DNA of 64,000 nucleotides. It comes from Bacteroidales bacterium. Its GTDB lineage: Bacteria > Bacteroidota > Bacteroidia > Bacteroidales > UBA932. Positions within the stretch are counted from its first letter, which is position 1. Each line of letters begins with the position of its first letter. Of this stretch, positions 43,777 to 51,489 are shown in pieces. The stretch is from NCBI GenBank assembly GCA_024398125.1, contig JAKSJO010000007.1:23411-87410 (forward strand), read 5' to 3'. The notes beneath the pieces were generated by a model. It ran no database searches, was not told the DNA's origin, and saw only the letters and a program-made list of their open reading frames with translations. Both the position numbers and the translations under genes were made by a program.

Positions 43777-43797
43777 AGGGGGAGAGTCTCCCCCTTA
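43777..43797. terminator. G/C-rich hairpin between nrdG and the EnvC-like gene
   Basis: AGGGGGAG and CTCCCCCT pair around AGT. T content after it is low. It overlaps the stop of the convergent gene and may weakly terminate both. Confidence 0.4.
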
Positions 43798-44997
43798 TCT
43801 AGGTCTAAGCCATGGCATCGGGTCGATCGGATTGGTCTTCCAGATCTGGAAATGGAGCTGCGACACTCCGCCAAGAGGTTCAATCGTTCCGAGAACCTGA
43901 CCGGTCTTGACCTTGTCGCCTGCCTTGACCGACACATCTCCGAGCTTGCAATAGAATGTGAAATACTCACCGTGCTGCACAAGCACGCACTTATTGTAGC
44001 CCTGCATGACTATGACATTCTTGACAACTCCGTCGAAGACGCACTTCACCTGGGTTCCGTTATCTACCGAAATCGTGATGCCGTCATTTGGCGGAAGCTT
44101 GAGCTGGGTATATACAGGGTGATAATGGACACCGAAACGCTCAACAACCGGACCGTCAACCGGCCAAGGAAGCTTGCCCTTGTTCTCGCTGAACTTCTTG
44201 CTGAGGGTATAATCTACCTCAACCTTCTTCTTGCTGGCTGTGCTGCCCTTCTTGGTGGATGTTCCCATAGACTCAGCAATGAGCCTCTGAATCTCCTTAT
44301 TAAGCTTCTCGACCTCCTTGCGCTTGTTCTCGATATCGCGCTGATATTTCTTCTTGTCGCGCTGAAGCCTGTCGACGAGGGACTTTGAACTCTTTTCCTC
44401 TTCGCGGAGCTTGTTCATCTCCTCCTGCTGCTGGGAACGGACAAGAGCGGCCTGGGCGCGCAGACCCTCAAGCTGGGTCTTCTTTGAATCCAGTTCAGCC
44501 TTTGACTCAAGTATCCTTTCCGCCTGGACATTCATCTGCTGCGACAGGCTGCGGAGGAAAGAGTATCGTCTCAGACCCTGTCCAAGGTTCTCCGCTGCGA
44601 GTATATGCATGTACCAGATGCGCGCATCGCGGTTCTTGTAGGCATTCTTGACCAGCCTTTCGTAGTAGAAGTTCATTGTGTCGAGCTTGACCTGAAGTCT
44701 GTCAATGCTCCTCTGGGTTGTCCTTATGTTTCTGTCTATGCCCGCCATCTCGCGATCGCTCTCCGCTATCAGTTCCTTTCGGGTATCGATCCTGCTGCGG
44801 ACAAGGGTAAGCTCGTTCATCGCGTTTGAGCTCAGGGTTGCGTTCTCCTTTATCTGGCGGTCAAGCTGAGCAAGCTCCTTCTCAAGCTGGGCTTTGCGGC
44901 TCTGGCTCTTCTGGAGATTCTGGGCGTCAAGATTCTGTCCGGCGAACAGCAGCAGGCCGGAGATCATGACTGTGATGAAACGAATATGTCTCGACAT
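43795..44997 (-). CDS. EnvC-like murein hydrolase activator (M23 peptidase domain)
   Basis: A 400-residue periplasmic protein with a signal peptide (to about residue 25), two long coiled-coil regions (about 28-240; AQLEKELAQLDRQIKENATL, AESDREMAGIDRNIRTTQRSI, RLQRDKKKYQRDIENKRKEVEKLNKEI) and a C-terminal LytM/M23 domain (about 285-400). In the M23 domain the usual zinc ligands HxxxD and HxH are altered: I see ERFGVHYHPVYTQ, DNGTQVKCVFDG and HGEYFTFYCKLG, where EnvC-type degenerate sites are expected. It probably activates amidases for septum splitting instead of cutting peptidoglycan itself. It follows the TPR gene with a 1-bp overlap. Confidence 0.85.
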   Translation of the reverse strand: MSRHIRFITVMISGLLLFAGQNLDAQNLQKSQSRKAQLEKELAQLDRQIKENATLSSNAMNELTLVRSRIDTRKELIAESDREMAGIDRNIRTTQRSIDRLQVKLDTMNFYYERLVKNAYKNRDARIWYMHILAAENLGQGLRRYSFLRSLSQQMNVQAERILESKAELDSKKTQLEGLRAQAALVRSQQQEEMNKLREEEKSSKSLVDRLQRDKKKYQRDIENKRKEVEKLNKEIQRLIAESMGTSTKKGSTASKKKVEVDYTLSKKFSENKGKLPWPVDGPVVERFGVHYHPVYTQLKLPPNDGITISVDNGTQVKCVFDGVVKNVIVMQGYNKCVLVQHGEYFTFYCKLGDVSVKAGDKVKTGQVLGTIEPLGGVSQLHFQIWKTNPIDPMPWLRPR

Positions 44998-46706
44998 TAC
45001 TTAATTGCTTCTAGTCTTTTGGCGATTTTCTCTTCCAGATCAGGAATCTCGCCGTTGTTCTTCTGCTTTGCCTGGTTCCAGTAAACCTTTGCCAGGTCAT
45101 ATTCGCCAAGCACGTAAAGGACCTCTGCGTAATGATCCAGTATGGTCACGCTGTCCTTGCCGCCATAAAGCATGGCGTGCTTGAAGAAAGGTTTTGCTTC
45201 AAGGGCCTGGCCACGCAGGTAAAGTATCCATCCGAAGGTATCCAGGTAGGTTGCGTTGTCCGGTTCGAGCTCGACCGTGATCTTGCTCATGTTGTAGGCC
45301 TTTTTCAGCTTTCTTCCCTCCATACTGAGGTAATATGCATAGTTGTTCAGGACAGGGGCATACTTCGGATCAATAGACAAGGCTTTCTCATAAGCCTTGA
45401 AAGCCTCCTTGCTGTTCCCCTTGATATGCATGACATCTCCGATGCCGGAATATGACTGGACAAGAACCTCTGCGTCCTTAGGAAATTGCTTCTGGATTGC
45501 ACGGTATGCGGCTATCACATCATCATAGCGCTCAAGGTTGAACGCGGACATGGCCCTGTACTCAAAGAATGCAGGCTCATCCGGGAATGCTTCGATGAAG
45601 ATTCCGGCGGCGTCATAGAGAGTCTGCCAATCCTCAGACAATCCCAGAACCTGGATATAGGTCGCCGCAGCACTTATCGACTCCTTGTTCAGTTCCCATG
45701 CCTTGCGGAAATAGTCCTTTGACTTTTCCTTGTTGCCGCTGCGGTAGAAGTACATGCCGGCAAGGCTGATAACGGCAGTGTCTGCGGGAGCCTTCTCGGC
45801 AAGACCGTCAAACAGAGAATCTATCTGAGCCGCATGCGTACTGAGGAACTGAGGATCGCTGTGGTTCATCAAGGTTTCCAGATACTGGCCCTTCGCAGCG
45901 ACAAGAACATCGTCGTTGTTCATGAAGCGGCTGACATCCTTGAAGAACTCAGGATAGTTGCGTCGCATCCTGCTGACATCGGCACGGCCGAGGAGAGCAG
46001 GGGCAAAGTCTGGCTCGTATGCAAGCGCCTCATTGTAGTATTTAAGGGCAAGGCTGTCCTCGAAATCCTGGAGCTTCGCGTCTCCCATCATCGCCAGGAT
46101 GTTCGCCGATGCGAATTCATCGTTGTATGACTCAAGGGCACGGAAAGCCTCGTCACGGCGGTCCATGTGCATGAGCACGTCATATCGCGTGGTGACAGTG
46201 GCCTCGCTGACGCCCTGGATGGTCTCGATGGCGTCAAGTGTCTCGAGCAGCTTCTCGGCACGGCCAAGCTTCGCATACAGGTTGACGAGGGAGTAATGGA
46301 TATCCGTCTTCTTCGGAAAATCCTTCAGCAGGCTTTCATATATCTCCACGGTCTTCTCGTCCTCTCCCTTGATGGAATAGAGAACTGCAAGACGGTCCTT
46401 GTACCAGTAGTTGGAAGGGTCCAGGGAAACCGCCTCGCGGAGTTCAGCCTCAGCCGACTTCATGTCATTCATGTAGAAATCACATAGGCCGAGGTAGTAG
46501 AATGCCGCGTCGTTGAGCGGGTTCACGTCGGTCACGGCACCGAACAACGCATGAGCCTTGGCATAGTCACCAAGGTTGTACGCTGCGACGCCGTCAAGCA
46601 TCATGTCTTCGAGTGTACGCTGGATATTACGGTTCTGGGCATACAGTCCGGAGAGCATTCCGAACGAGACCAGAACAACGCTTATGAATCTCTTTAAAGC
46701 TTTCAT
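44997..46706 (-). CDS. Secreted TPR-repeat protein
   Basis: A 569-residue protein with a signal peptide (ends GLYAQ, about residue 24) and TPR helices along its length: AYNLGDYAKAHALFGAVTDVNPLNDAAFYYLGLCDF, SAEAELREAVSLDPSNYWYKDRLAVLYS, ALSIDPKYAPVLNNYAYYLSMEGRKLKKAYNM, NATYLDTFGWILYLRGQALEAKPFFKHAM. It is likely periplasmic or at the inner face of the outer membrane. It forms an operon with the EnvC-like gene, so a role in envelope assembly or cell division is plausible (inference). The phrase YLDTFGWILY is typical of the Bacteroidota proteins of this operon. Confidence 0.82.
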   Translation of the reverse strand: MKALKRFISVVLVSFGMLSGLYAQNRNIQRTLEDMMLDGVAAYNLGDYAKAHALFGAVTDVNPLNDAAFYYLGLCDFYMNDMKSAEAELREAVSLDPSNYWYKDRLAVLYSIKGEDEKTVEIYESLLKDFPKKTDIHYSLVNLYAKLGRAEKLLETLDAIETIQGVSEATVTTRYDVLMHMDRRDEAFRALESYNDEFASANILAMMGDAKLQDFEDSLALKYYNEALAYEPDFAPALLGRADVSRMRRNYPEFFKDVSRFMNNDDVLVAAKGQYLETLMNHSDPQFLSTHAAQIDSLFDGLAEKAPADTAVISLAGMYFYRSGNKEKSKDYFRKAWELNKESISAAATYIQVLGLSEDWQTLYDAAGIFIEAFPDEPAFFEYRAMSAFNLERYDDVIAAYRAIQKQFPKDAEVLVQSYSGIGDVMHIKGNSKEAFKAYEKALSIDPKYAPVLNNYAYYLSMEGRKLKKAYNMSKITVELEPDNATYLDTFGWILYLRGQALEAKPFFKHAMLYGGKDSVTILDHYAEVLYVLGEYDLAKVYWNQAKQKNNGEIPDLEEKIAKRLEAIK

Positions 46707-46752
46707 TTCAAGTATTTGCCATCATCGTCCATGGCGGACAAGAAGCTATCTA

Positions 46753-46760
46753 CAAAAATA
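46753..46760 (-). promoter_or_regulatory. -7 box of the TPR-envC unit
   Basis: TATTTTTG on the minus strand, 46 bp before the start. No good -33 box. Confidence 0.4.
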
Positions 46761-46842
46761 GTACAATTTCATTTTTTTCGCTATTTTCGTCAGCGTGAAA
46801 GGTCTTGTTTCACGACGGTTTTGCAACTTTTTTAACATCCAT

Positions 46843-46870
46843 GCAACATTTACCGATCGGGGAGCATCTT
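46843..46870 (+). promoter_or_regulatory. Candidate ECF-type autoregulatory promoter
   Basis: GCAAC (46843-46847), 16 bp, GCATCTT (46864-46870) is unlike the TAnnTTTG promoters elsewhere and resembles the GNAAC/extended -10 form used by ECF sigma factors. A second TGCAAC stands at 46822-46827. The sigma gene starts 33 bp downstream. Confidence 0.4.
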
Positions 46871-46903
46871 AATCTACGTACAAAAAACCTTGACCAAACC
46901 CGA

Positions 46904-47425
46904 ATGGAGGAACTTCTAAGCCTTTGCAAGAAAGGCGACAGACGTGCGCAGAAGAGCCTGTATGATTCTCTTGCGCCGAAGATGTTCGCACTCTGCATCC
47001 GATATATGGGTGACAGAGAAGCGGCGGCTGACGTACTCCAGGACGGATTTGTCACATTGTTTTCAAAGCTGGACACCTTCTCGGGAGATGGTTCTTTCGA
47101 GGGTTGGGCCCGCAGGATCTTTGTCAATACTGCACTCATGAGCTTGAGAAGAAACGACATCCTCAAGAACACCAAGGACCTTGAAGATGCCGCACCGGTC
47201 ATCAGCGAAGCATCCTCCGCTCTTGACGACATCGGATACAAGGAGCTCATGGCAATGGTAGCCTCGCTGCCGACGGGATTCAGGACCGTATTCAACATGT
47301 ACGTGATTGAAGGATTCTCCCACAAGGACATCGCCGATGCCCTTGGCATATCGGAAGCCACATCCAGATCCCAGCTACTGAGGGGCAGGACCATGTTGCA
47401 GGAAATGATAAGGAAAAGAAGGTAA
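46904..47425 (+). CDS. ECF-type RNA polymerase sigma factor
   Basis: A 173-residue sigma-70 family protein. Region 2 is ALCIRYMGDREAAADVLQDGFVTLFSKLDTFSGDGSFEGWARRIFVNTALMSLRR (about 25-80). Region 4 is LMAMVASLPTGFRTVFNMYVIEGFSHKDIADALGISEATSRSQLLRGRTML (about 110-160), with a helix-turn-helix. The open frame starts 33 codons earlier, but the candidate ECF promoter is in that stretch, and MEELLSLCKKGDRRAQ is the usual start. It lies 5 bp before the membrane protein likely to act as its anti-sigma. Confidence 0.93.
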   Translation: MEELLSLCKKGDRRAQKSLYDSLAPKMFALCIRYMGDREAAADVLQDGFVTLFSKLDTFSGDGSFEGWARRIFVNTALMSLRRNDILKNTKDLEDAAPVISEASSALDDIGYKELMAMVASLPTGFRTVFNMYVIEGFSHKDIADALGISEATSRSQLLRGRTMLQEMIRKRR

Positions 47426-47430
47426 TTAAG

Positions 47431-48624
47431 ATGCAGAAGAATGAAATGACAGATTTCGACCTTCGGATGAAGGCGATGCTCGAGGACGCACGGGAGGAGG
47501 TTCCCGCCGGCGTCTGGGAGGCCGTGGAGGCCCGCGTCGCAGCTCCGAAGCGCGTCATTCTGACATGGAGAAGAGCAGCGGCGGGATTTGCGGCAGCGGC
47601 AGCGATTGCCGCGGCATTCCTTGTGCCATCGCATCTGGGCGACGTCAAGGTCGGTACAGTCACCGCTGACAGCAAGGCCGGGAAGGTCGTTGAGAATAAC
47701 GATATCCCAGACATCACCGAACAGATTCAGGAAAGTGGACTTCTATTTGCGGACATTCCGTCGGCAAGCATGAGAAAGACCTCGGCCAAAGCCGTTTCCG
47801 TTCCATCGGAGGTCAGCGCTCCGGAGATTCTCGAAAGCATAGCTGAATCCGAGGAAGCCGTTCCTACAGAGCAGCAGCCCGAGACAAGACAGGCGGAGAA
47901 GAAGGCTGGAAACGAGACCTGGTACGACCCATTCGAAGGCCTCGAAGACGAGCCGGCAAGAATGACCGCCGCAGAAAGATTCTCGTTCTCACTCCAGGGG
48001 AATCTTGCCGACAATGACAAGACAAACAATCCGAATTCCATCAACAGGGCGCCAGGCAGCAACGCCATCGTCCATACCGGTGTCATAGACAAGAGCCAGT
48101 CGACATACGGTGTACCCGTGTCATTCGGCATCGGCGCAAAGTACCGCCTCAACGACAAGTTCGCACTTGGCACCGGAATAAACTACTCCCTGCTCAGCAG
48201 AAGCTTCACGGGACAGTATAATGAAGTGGACGGTATGGGTATCGTCACCAAGTCGATCAACACCGAGATCTACAACGAGATCCACTACATAGGCATTCCT
48301 CTCAACCTCTATTATGACGTTGTCCAGAGCGGAAACATCGATTTCTATGTCTACGGTGGCGGAAGCGTGGAAAAGGGTCTTGGCAACAACTACCGCATAA
48401 AGTGCGAGCCTGCGAGCTTCTGGTACAAGGAAAGTGTACCTGGCCTCCAGTGGTCAGTCGCTGCCGGCCTTGGCCTTGAGTTCGGCCTTTACAGACATCT
48501 GTCACTCTACCTTGATCCAAGTGTCCGTTACTACTTCGACTGTGGCCAGCCGACCAGCGTGAGAACCAGCCGTCCATACATGTTCAACTTCGACATCGGT
48601 CTCAGGTTCGACCTTGGAAGGTAA
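47431..48624 (+). CDS. Membrane-anchored outer-membrane-barrel-like protein, likely anti-sigma partner
   Basis: A 397-residue protein. Residues 1-45 (FDLRMKAMLEDAREEVPAGVWEAVEARV) are the helix pattern of Bacteroidota anti-sigma-like proteins. A single hydrophobic helix follows (AAAGFAAAAAIAAAFLVP, about 50-68). Then a polar, Pro/Glu-rich linker (about 70-185) leads to an eight-strand-like barrel (GVPVSFGIGAKYRLNDKFALGTGINYSLLSRSF ... YIGIPLNLYYDVV ... IDFYVYGGGSVEKGLG ... WSVAAGLGLEFGLYRHLSLYLDPSVRYYF) that ends RFDLGR. There is no cleavable signal peptide. It might span from the cytoplasm to the outer membrane. Function is inferred from the neighbouring sigma factor. Confidence 0.72.
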   Translation: MQKNEMTDFDLRMKAMLEDAREEVPAGVWEAVEARVAAPKRVILTWRRAAAGFAAAAAIAAAFLVPSHLGDVKVGTVTADSKAGKVVENNDIPDITEQIQESGLLFADIPSASMRKTSAKAVSVPSEVSAPEILESIAESEEAVPTEQQPETRQAEKKAGNETWYDPFEGLEDEPARMTAAERFSFSLQGNLADNDKTNNPNSINRAPGSNAIVHTGVIDKSQSTYGVPVSFGIGAKYRLNDKFALGTGINYSLLSRSFTGQYNEVDGMGIVTKSINTEIYNEIHYIGIPLNLYYDVVQSGNIDFYVYGGGSVEKGLGNNYRIKCEPASFWYKESVPGLQWSVAAGLGLEFGLYRHLSLYLDPSVRYYFDCGQPTSVRTSRPYMFNFDIGLRFDLGR

Positions 48625-48666
48625 GAAAAGGAAAAATAGGTTTTTTACACATATCTATCTCATCGA

Positions 48667-48699
48667 TGTTCCATTTTCTCATAACAGGAAGATGGAACA
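48667..48699 (+). terminator. Terminator-like hairpin after the sigma-factor operon
   Basis: TGTTCCATTTTC and GAAGATGGAACA pair at 12 positions (one G-U) around a 9-nt loop; TTTCGTTTATTT follows. A weak promoter (TTTATTTG) for the next gene may lie just after it. Confidence 0.6.
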
Positions 48700-48747
48700 T
48701 TTCGTTTATTTGCCATTGCGTTCCGACTAGACGGGACACGATGGAGC

Positions 48748-49995
48748 ATGAGGAGAAAGATCTTGGAGGCGCTTGCAATGCTGTCGATGGCATCCTGCAG
48801 CACAATAGACATGTTTGAACCTGTCGGTACTCTGGGCACAGGTCTGTCCAGAAACACTGTGCTTGTTTCGAAAAACGGCAGGAAGGAGCATGGCGATCCC
48901 GGCGGAGGAAACGGGGCCGGTTTTCGAAAGGACACCGCCCTTTACATTTCAGTCTTGGAATTCCCTAAGTCATACGACTGGCGCAAGGACAGCGCGTATC
49001 TCCGTTCCGGGGCCGAGGTAGTACTGTACAGGAATGGAGAAAGGGTGCTGAAGCTTCCGACCGGACCGGCGGATGACATTGGGACAGGTGCGGACATGCA
49101 CCATATCGTGGAAGGACATCTGGTCACGGAGTATTTTGGCAGCCATGGAACGGTCGTCAAGCTTGATGGAAAGGAAGTTTTCAGATCTTCGCAGCCCGAA
49201 GTCCTTAGAGGCTTGATGATGGATGGAGAAGAGCTCGTCAGCCTGACCCAGAAAAGGGACGGAAAGGGTTTCGTCTACAGGAAAGGCAAGACTGTTTTGA
49301 TGGAGCGCAGCAATGGAGAGCTCATCGGATCTCTGGGAGATGATACATATTTCGCCAGCGGAGCCCTGGCAATGGACAACAGGAGCATCTGCTTTGCATA
49401 CAGATTGCCCGACGGGGCAGTCTTTGTCGAAGACGGTAACGAAAAAGCTGTCGCATGCAATGGAGACCTGATCGACATTCGCAGGATTGAAGGTAATCAT
49501 TGTATCCTCGAAAGAGAGGGAGACCATCTAAGATTCAGTGTCGGAGACCGGTCCAGAGCCATAGGCAGCAGCTACAACATGATCAGAAACGGATGCCATA
49601 TCAGCGTCATCGGAGATGAGCCGGCTGCGCTGTGTCTATTGGACAACAGATACGGTTCATCAACCACTGAAGTGCAAATGGTCGACAGGGCTGTCAGGAT
49701 TCTTATGGGAATCCATACAATTGTTCCATGCGATGGCGGATTTGGGTACGTAAGCCACGACCCGTCAAGCCGGATTGAAATCACGGGAAATAAAGGGAAT
49801 GCCAGCAGAAATGAAGGAGCCTATCTATGGATGGGCGCGAAAGCCTGCTGCAGCATCGGCGGGCAGATCATCGTCGGTGCGACACCGTACTCGACAGGAG
49901 GATTTCCCGAGGTGATCAGGGATGGCAAGAAGGAAAGCCTGGAAGTGAATGGATTCGTAACCGGCGTCAGCTGCGTCATCAATCATCCCAGCTGA
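48748..49995 (+). CDS. Orphan lipoprotein of unknown function
   Basis: A 415-residue lipoprotein (basic MRRK, short core, lipobox MASC with Cys at about 17). No domain is recognised. The body is a run of short beta-strand-like segments with Gly-Asp/Asn turns (VLYRNGERVLKLP, VVKLDGKEVFRSSQ, FVYRKGKTVLMERSNG, VFVEDGNEKAVACNGD, VIRDGKKESLEVNG). These recurring 'RNGxxVL' units of roughly 40-45 residues would suit a beta-propeller-like fold. Three-prime it overlaps the convergent tsaE by 17 bp. It may or may not depend on the upstream sigma factor. Confidence 0.65.
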   Translation: MRRKILEALAMLSMASCSTIDMFEPVGTLGTGLSRNTVLVSKNGRKEHGDPGGGNGAGFRKDTALYISVLEFPKSYDWRKDSAYLRSGAEVVLYRNGERVLKLPTGPADDIGTGADMHHIVEGHLVTEYFGSHGTVVKLDGKEVFRSSQPEVLRGLMMDGEELVSLTQKRDGKGFVYRKGKTVLMERSNGELIGSLGDDTYFASGALAMDNRSICFAYRLPDGAVFVEDGNEKAVACNGDLIDIRRIEGNHCILEREGDHLRFSVGDRSRAIGSSYNMIRNGCHISVIGDEPAALCLLDNRYGSSTTEVQMVDRAVRILMGIHTIVPCDGGFGYVSHDPSSRIEITGNKGNASRNEGAYLWMGAKACCSIGGQIIVGATPYSTGGFPEVIRDGKKESLEVNGFVTGVSCVINHPS

Positions 49996-50404
49996 GCACG
50001 CGGGATCCATCCTCACGCACATTGATGCTCACCCTCAGAGTTTCCTCCGGAAGCAGCTCCTCGATGTTTTCCGGCCATTCCATGAGGCAGAGGCATCCGC
50101 TGTCCAGATAGTCGTACAAGCCGATATCCAGAGCCTCCTCCAGCTTTGCGATGCGGTAGAAATCGAAATGGAACACGGGGTCGCCCGAGGCAGCACGGTA
50201 TTCGTTCACAATGGCGAAGGTCGGCGAGCTGACAGCATCATCCTCCACTCCGAGCACACGGCATACCGCTGTGCTGAAAGTGGTCTTGCCAGCGCCCATG
50301 GACGCGTAGAATGCGACAAGGCGGCTGTCCCCTATTTCCCTGAGAAACTCTGCCGCAGCCTCATCGATGCGCGCCAGGCTCTCTATTACGATTTCATGTT
50401 TCAT
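49979..50404 (-). CDS. tsaE: tRNA threonylcarbamoyladenosine biosynthesis ATPase
   Basis: A 141-residue ATPase of the t6A37 tRNA modification complex (with TsaB and TsaD). The P-loop is FYASMGAGKTTFSTAVCRVLG (about 36-55), followed by VSSPTFAIVNEY, HFDFYRI and CLMEWPENIEELLP, all typical. A GTG at 50425 opens the same frame 7 codons earlier, but the predicted transcription start is downstream of it, so the ATG at 50404 is used. The other tsa genes are not in the window. Confidence 0.93.
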   Translation of the reverse strand: MKHEIVIESLARIDEAAAEFLREIGDSRLVAFYASMGAGKTTFSTAVCRVLGVEDDAVSSPTFAIVNEYRAASGDPVFHFDFYRIAKLEEALDIGLYDYLDSGCLCLMEWPENIEELLPEETLRVSINVREDGSRVLSWDD

Positions 50405-50424
50405 CTGCGTGATATTGACTGGCA

Positions 50425-50455
50425 CAAAGATAGTGAAAAACTGTCAGCACCCAAT
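50425..50455 (-). promoter_or_regulatory. tsaE promoter
   Basis: ATTG (50452-50455), 19 bp, TATCTTTG (50425-50432) on the minus strand. It predicts a leader of about 15 nt to the ATG at 50404. Confidence 0.7.
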
Positions 50456-50477
50456 GTCCTGGAGCTTGCCCCCTCTT

Positions 50478-50508
50478 TTTGAGAACTGCCGGTTTTTATG
50501 CATATTTG
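50478..50508 (+). promoter_or_regulatory. Promoter of the Rid/chorismatase-like gene
   Basis: TTTG (50478-50481), 19 bp, CATATTTG (50501-50508), one mismatch from consensus. The ATG at 50521 follows after 12 bp, so the 14-codon extension upstream is not part of the mRNA. Confidence 0.6.
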
Positions 50509-50520
50509 CACCTGACAGTT

Positions 50521-51489
50521 ATGGAAATTCACCAGATATTAAGCGCATCAGATGCCGCGTCTCTCGTAGAGAAAGAAAAGGCCTTTGTGGATTCTCACCC
50601 CGACTATACCGTATCGATGAGACGGTACATCCTTTCAGCACGTTCACAGAAGGATGAACTGCTATGCAACAGTTCCTTTAACGAAGGATTGTCAGCAGTA
50701 TCATTCGTCATCCAGCCTATTCTGGGCAGGGACAGCATCGCCGTATGGATCTATCTTGTCAAAGACTGCGCTGTAGAGTTTCTCTGGAGCACCAATCTTT
50801 GCAGCCATGCCCCTGGCTCGGAAAACCAGACCCGCGAGATTCTTCAGGCCTATGAGAATGACCTGGCTGAAAAGAATCTCACCATTTCCGACAACTGTGT
50901 CCGCACATGGTTCTTCGTCGATGACATAGACCGCAACTACAGCGGCGTTGTCGTCGGCCGCAGAGAGAATTTCGAGGAGCAGGGAATGACGAAAGACACC
51001 CACTATCTGGCCAGCACGGGCATCTGCGGCGGAGCAGTGGTGCAAGATACCATCGTGCAGATGGATGCTCTTGCCATCAAGGGCGAATTCTCCCAGCATT
51101 ACCTCTATGCTCCAGCAAACTTCAACCCGACTCATGAGTATGGCGTCACTTTCGAACGTGGAGTCGTAGTGAAATTCGGAGGTGAATCACATATACTCAT
51201 CTCCGGGACAGCATCGATCAACAACAAAGGGGAAATTGTTCATCCGGGCGACACCTCAGCTCAGACACTGCGAATGTGGGATAATGTCGAGGCTCTTTTA
51301 CATGAGGCGTCCAGCTCATGGAAGGATGTCCGCATGATGATTGTATATCTGAGGAACGCCGAAGATCATGATGTGGTTTCAGCGCTTTTCTCCGAACGCT
51401 TCGGTTCCGACATTCCTTATGTCATTACTCTCGCACCAGTATGCCGTCCCGGATGGCTGATCGAGATGGAGTGCATCGCTATACGCTGA
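50521..51489 (+). CDS. Two-domain Rid (YjgF)-fold protein, chorismatase-like
   Basis: A 322-residue protein. The C-terminal half (about 215-322) is a YjgF/Rid fold: ILISGTASINNKGEIVHPGD, TLRMWDNVEALLHEASSSWKDVRMMIVYLRNAED and VITLAPVCRPGWLIEMECIAIR. The N-terminal half (FVIQPILGRDSIAVWIYLV ... TWFFVDDIDRNYSGVVVGRREN) is a second, less clear domain, as in FkbO/Hyg5/XanB2 chorismatases. The RidA catalytic Arg (RSCV block) is absent. Instead VCRPGWLIEME resembles the VCR...EIE end of chorismatases, whose Glu and Arg act on chorismate. The enzyme class is a guess; no test was possible. It is convergent with yifB (11-bp overlap). Confidence 0.6.
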   Translation: MEIHQILSASDAASLVEKEKAFVDSHPDYTVSMRRYILSARSQKDELLCNSSFNEGLSAVSFVIQPILGRDSIAVWIYLVKDCAVEFLWSTNLCSHAPGSENQTREILQAYENDLAEKNLTISDNCVRTWFFVDDIDRNYSGVVVGRRENFEEQGMTKDTHYLASTGICGGAVVQDTIVQMDALAIKGEFSQHYLYAPANFNPTHEYGVTFERGVVVKFGGESHILISGTASINNKGEIVHPGDTSAQTLRMWDNVEALLHEASSSWKDVRMMIVYLRNAEDHDVVSALFSERFGSDIPYVITLAPVCRPGWLIEMECIAIR

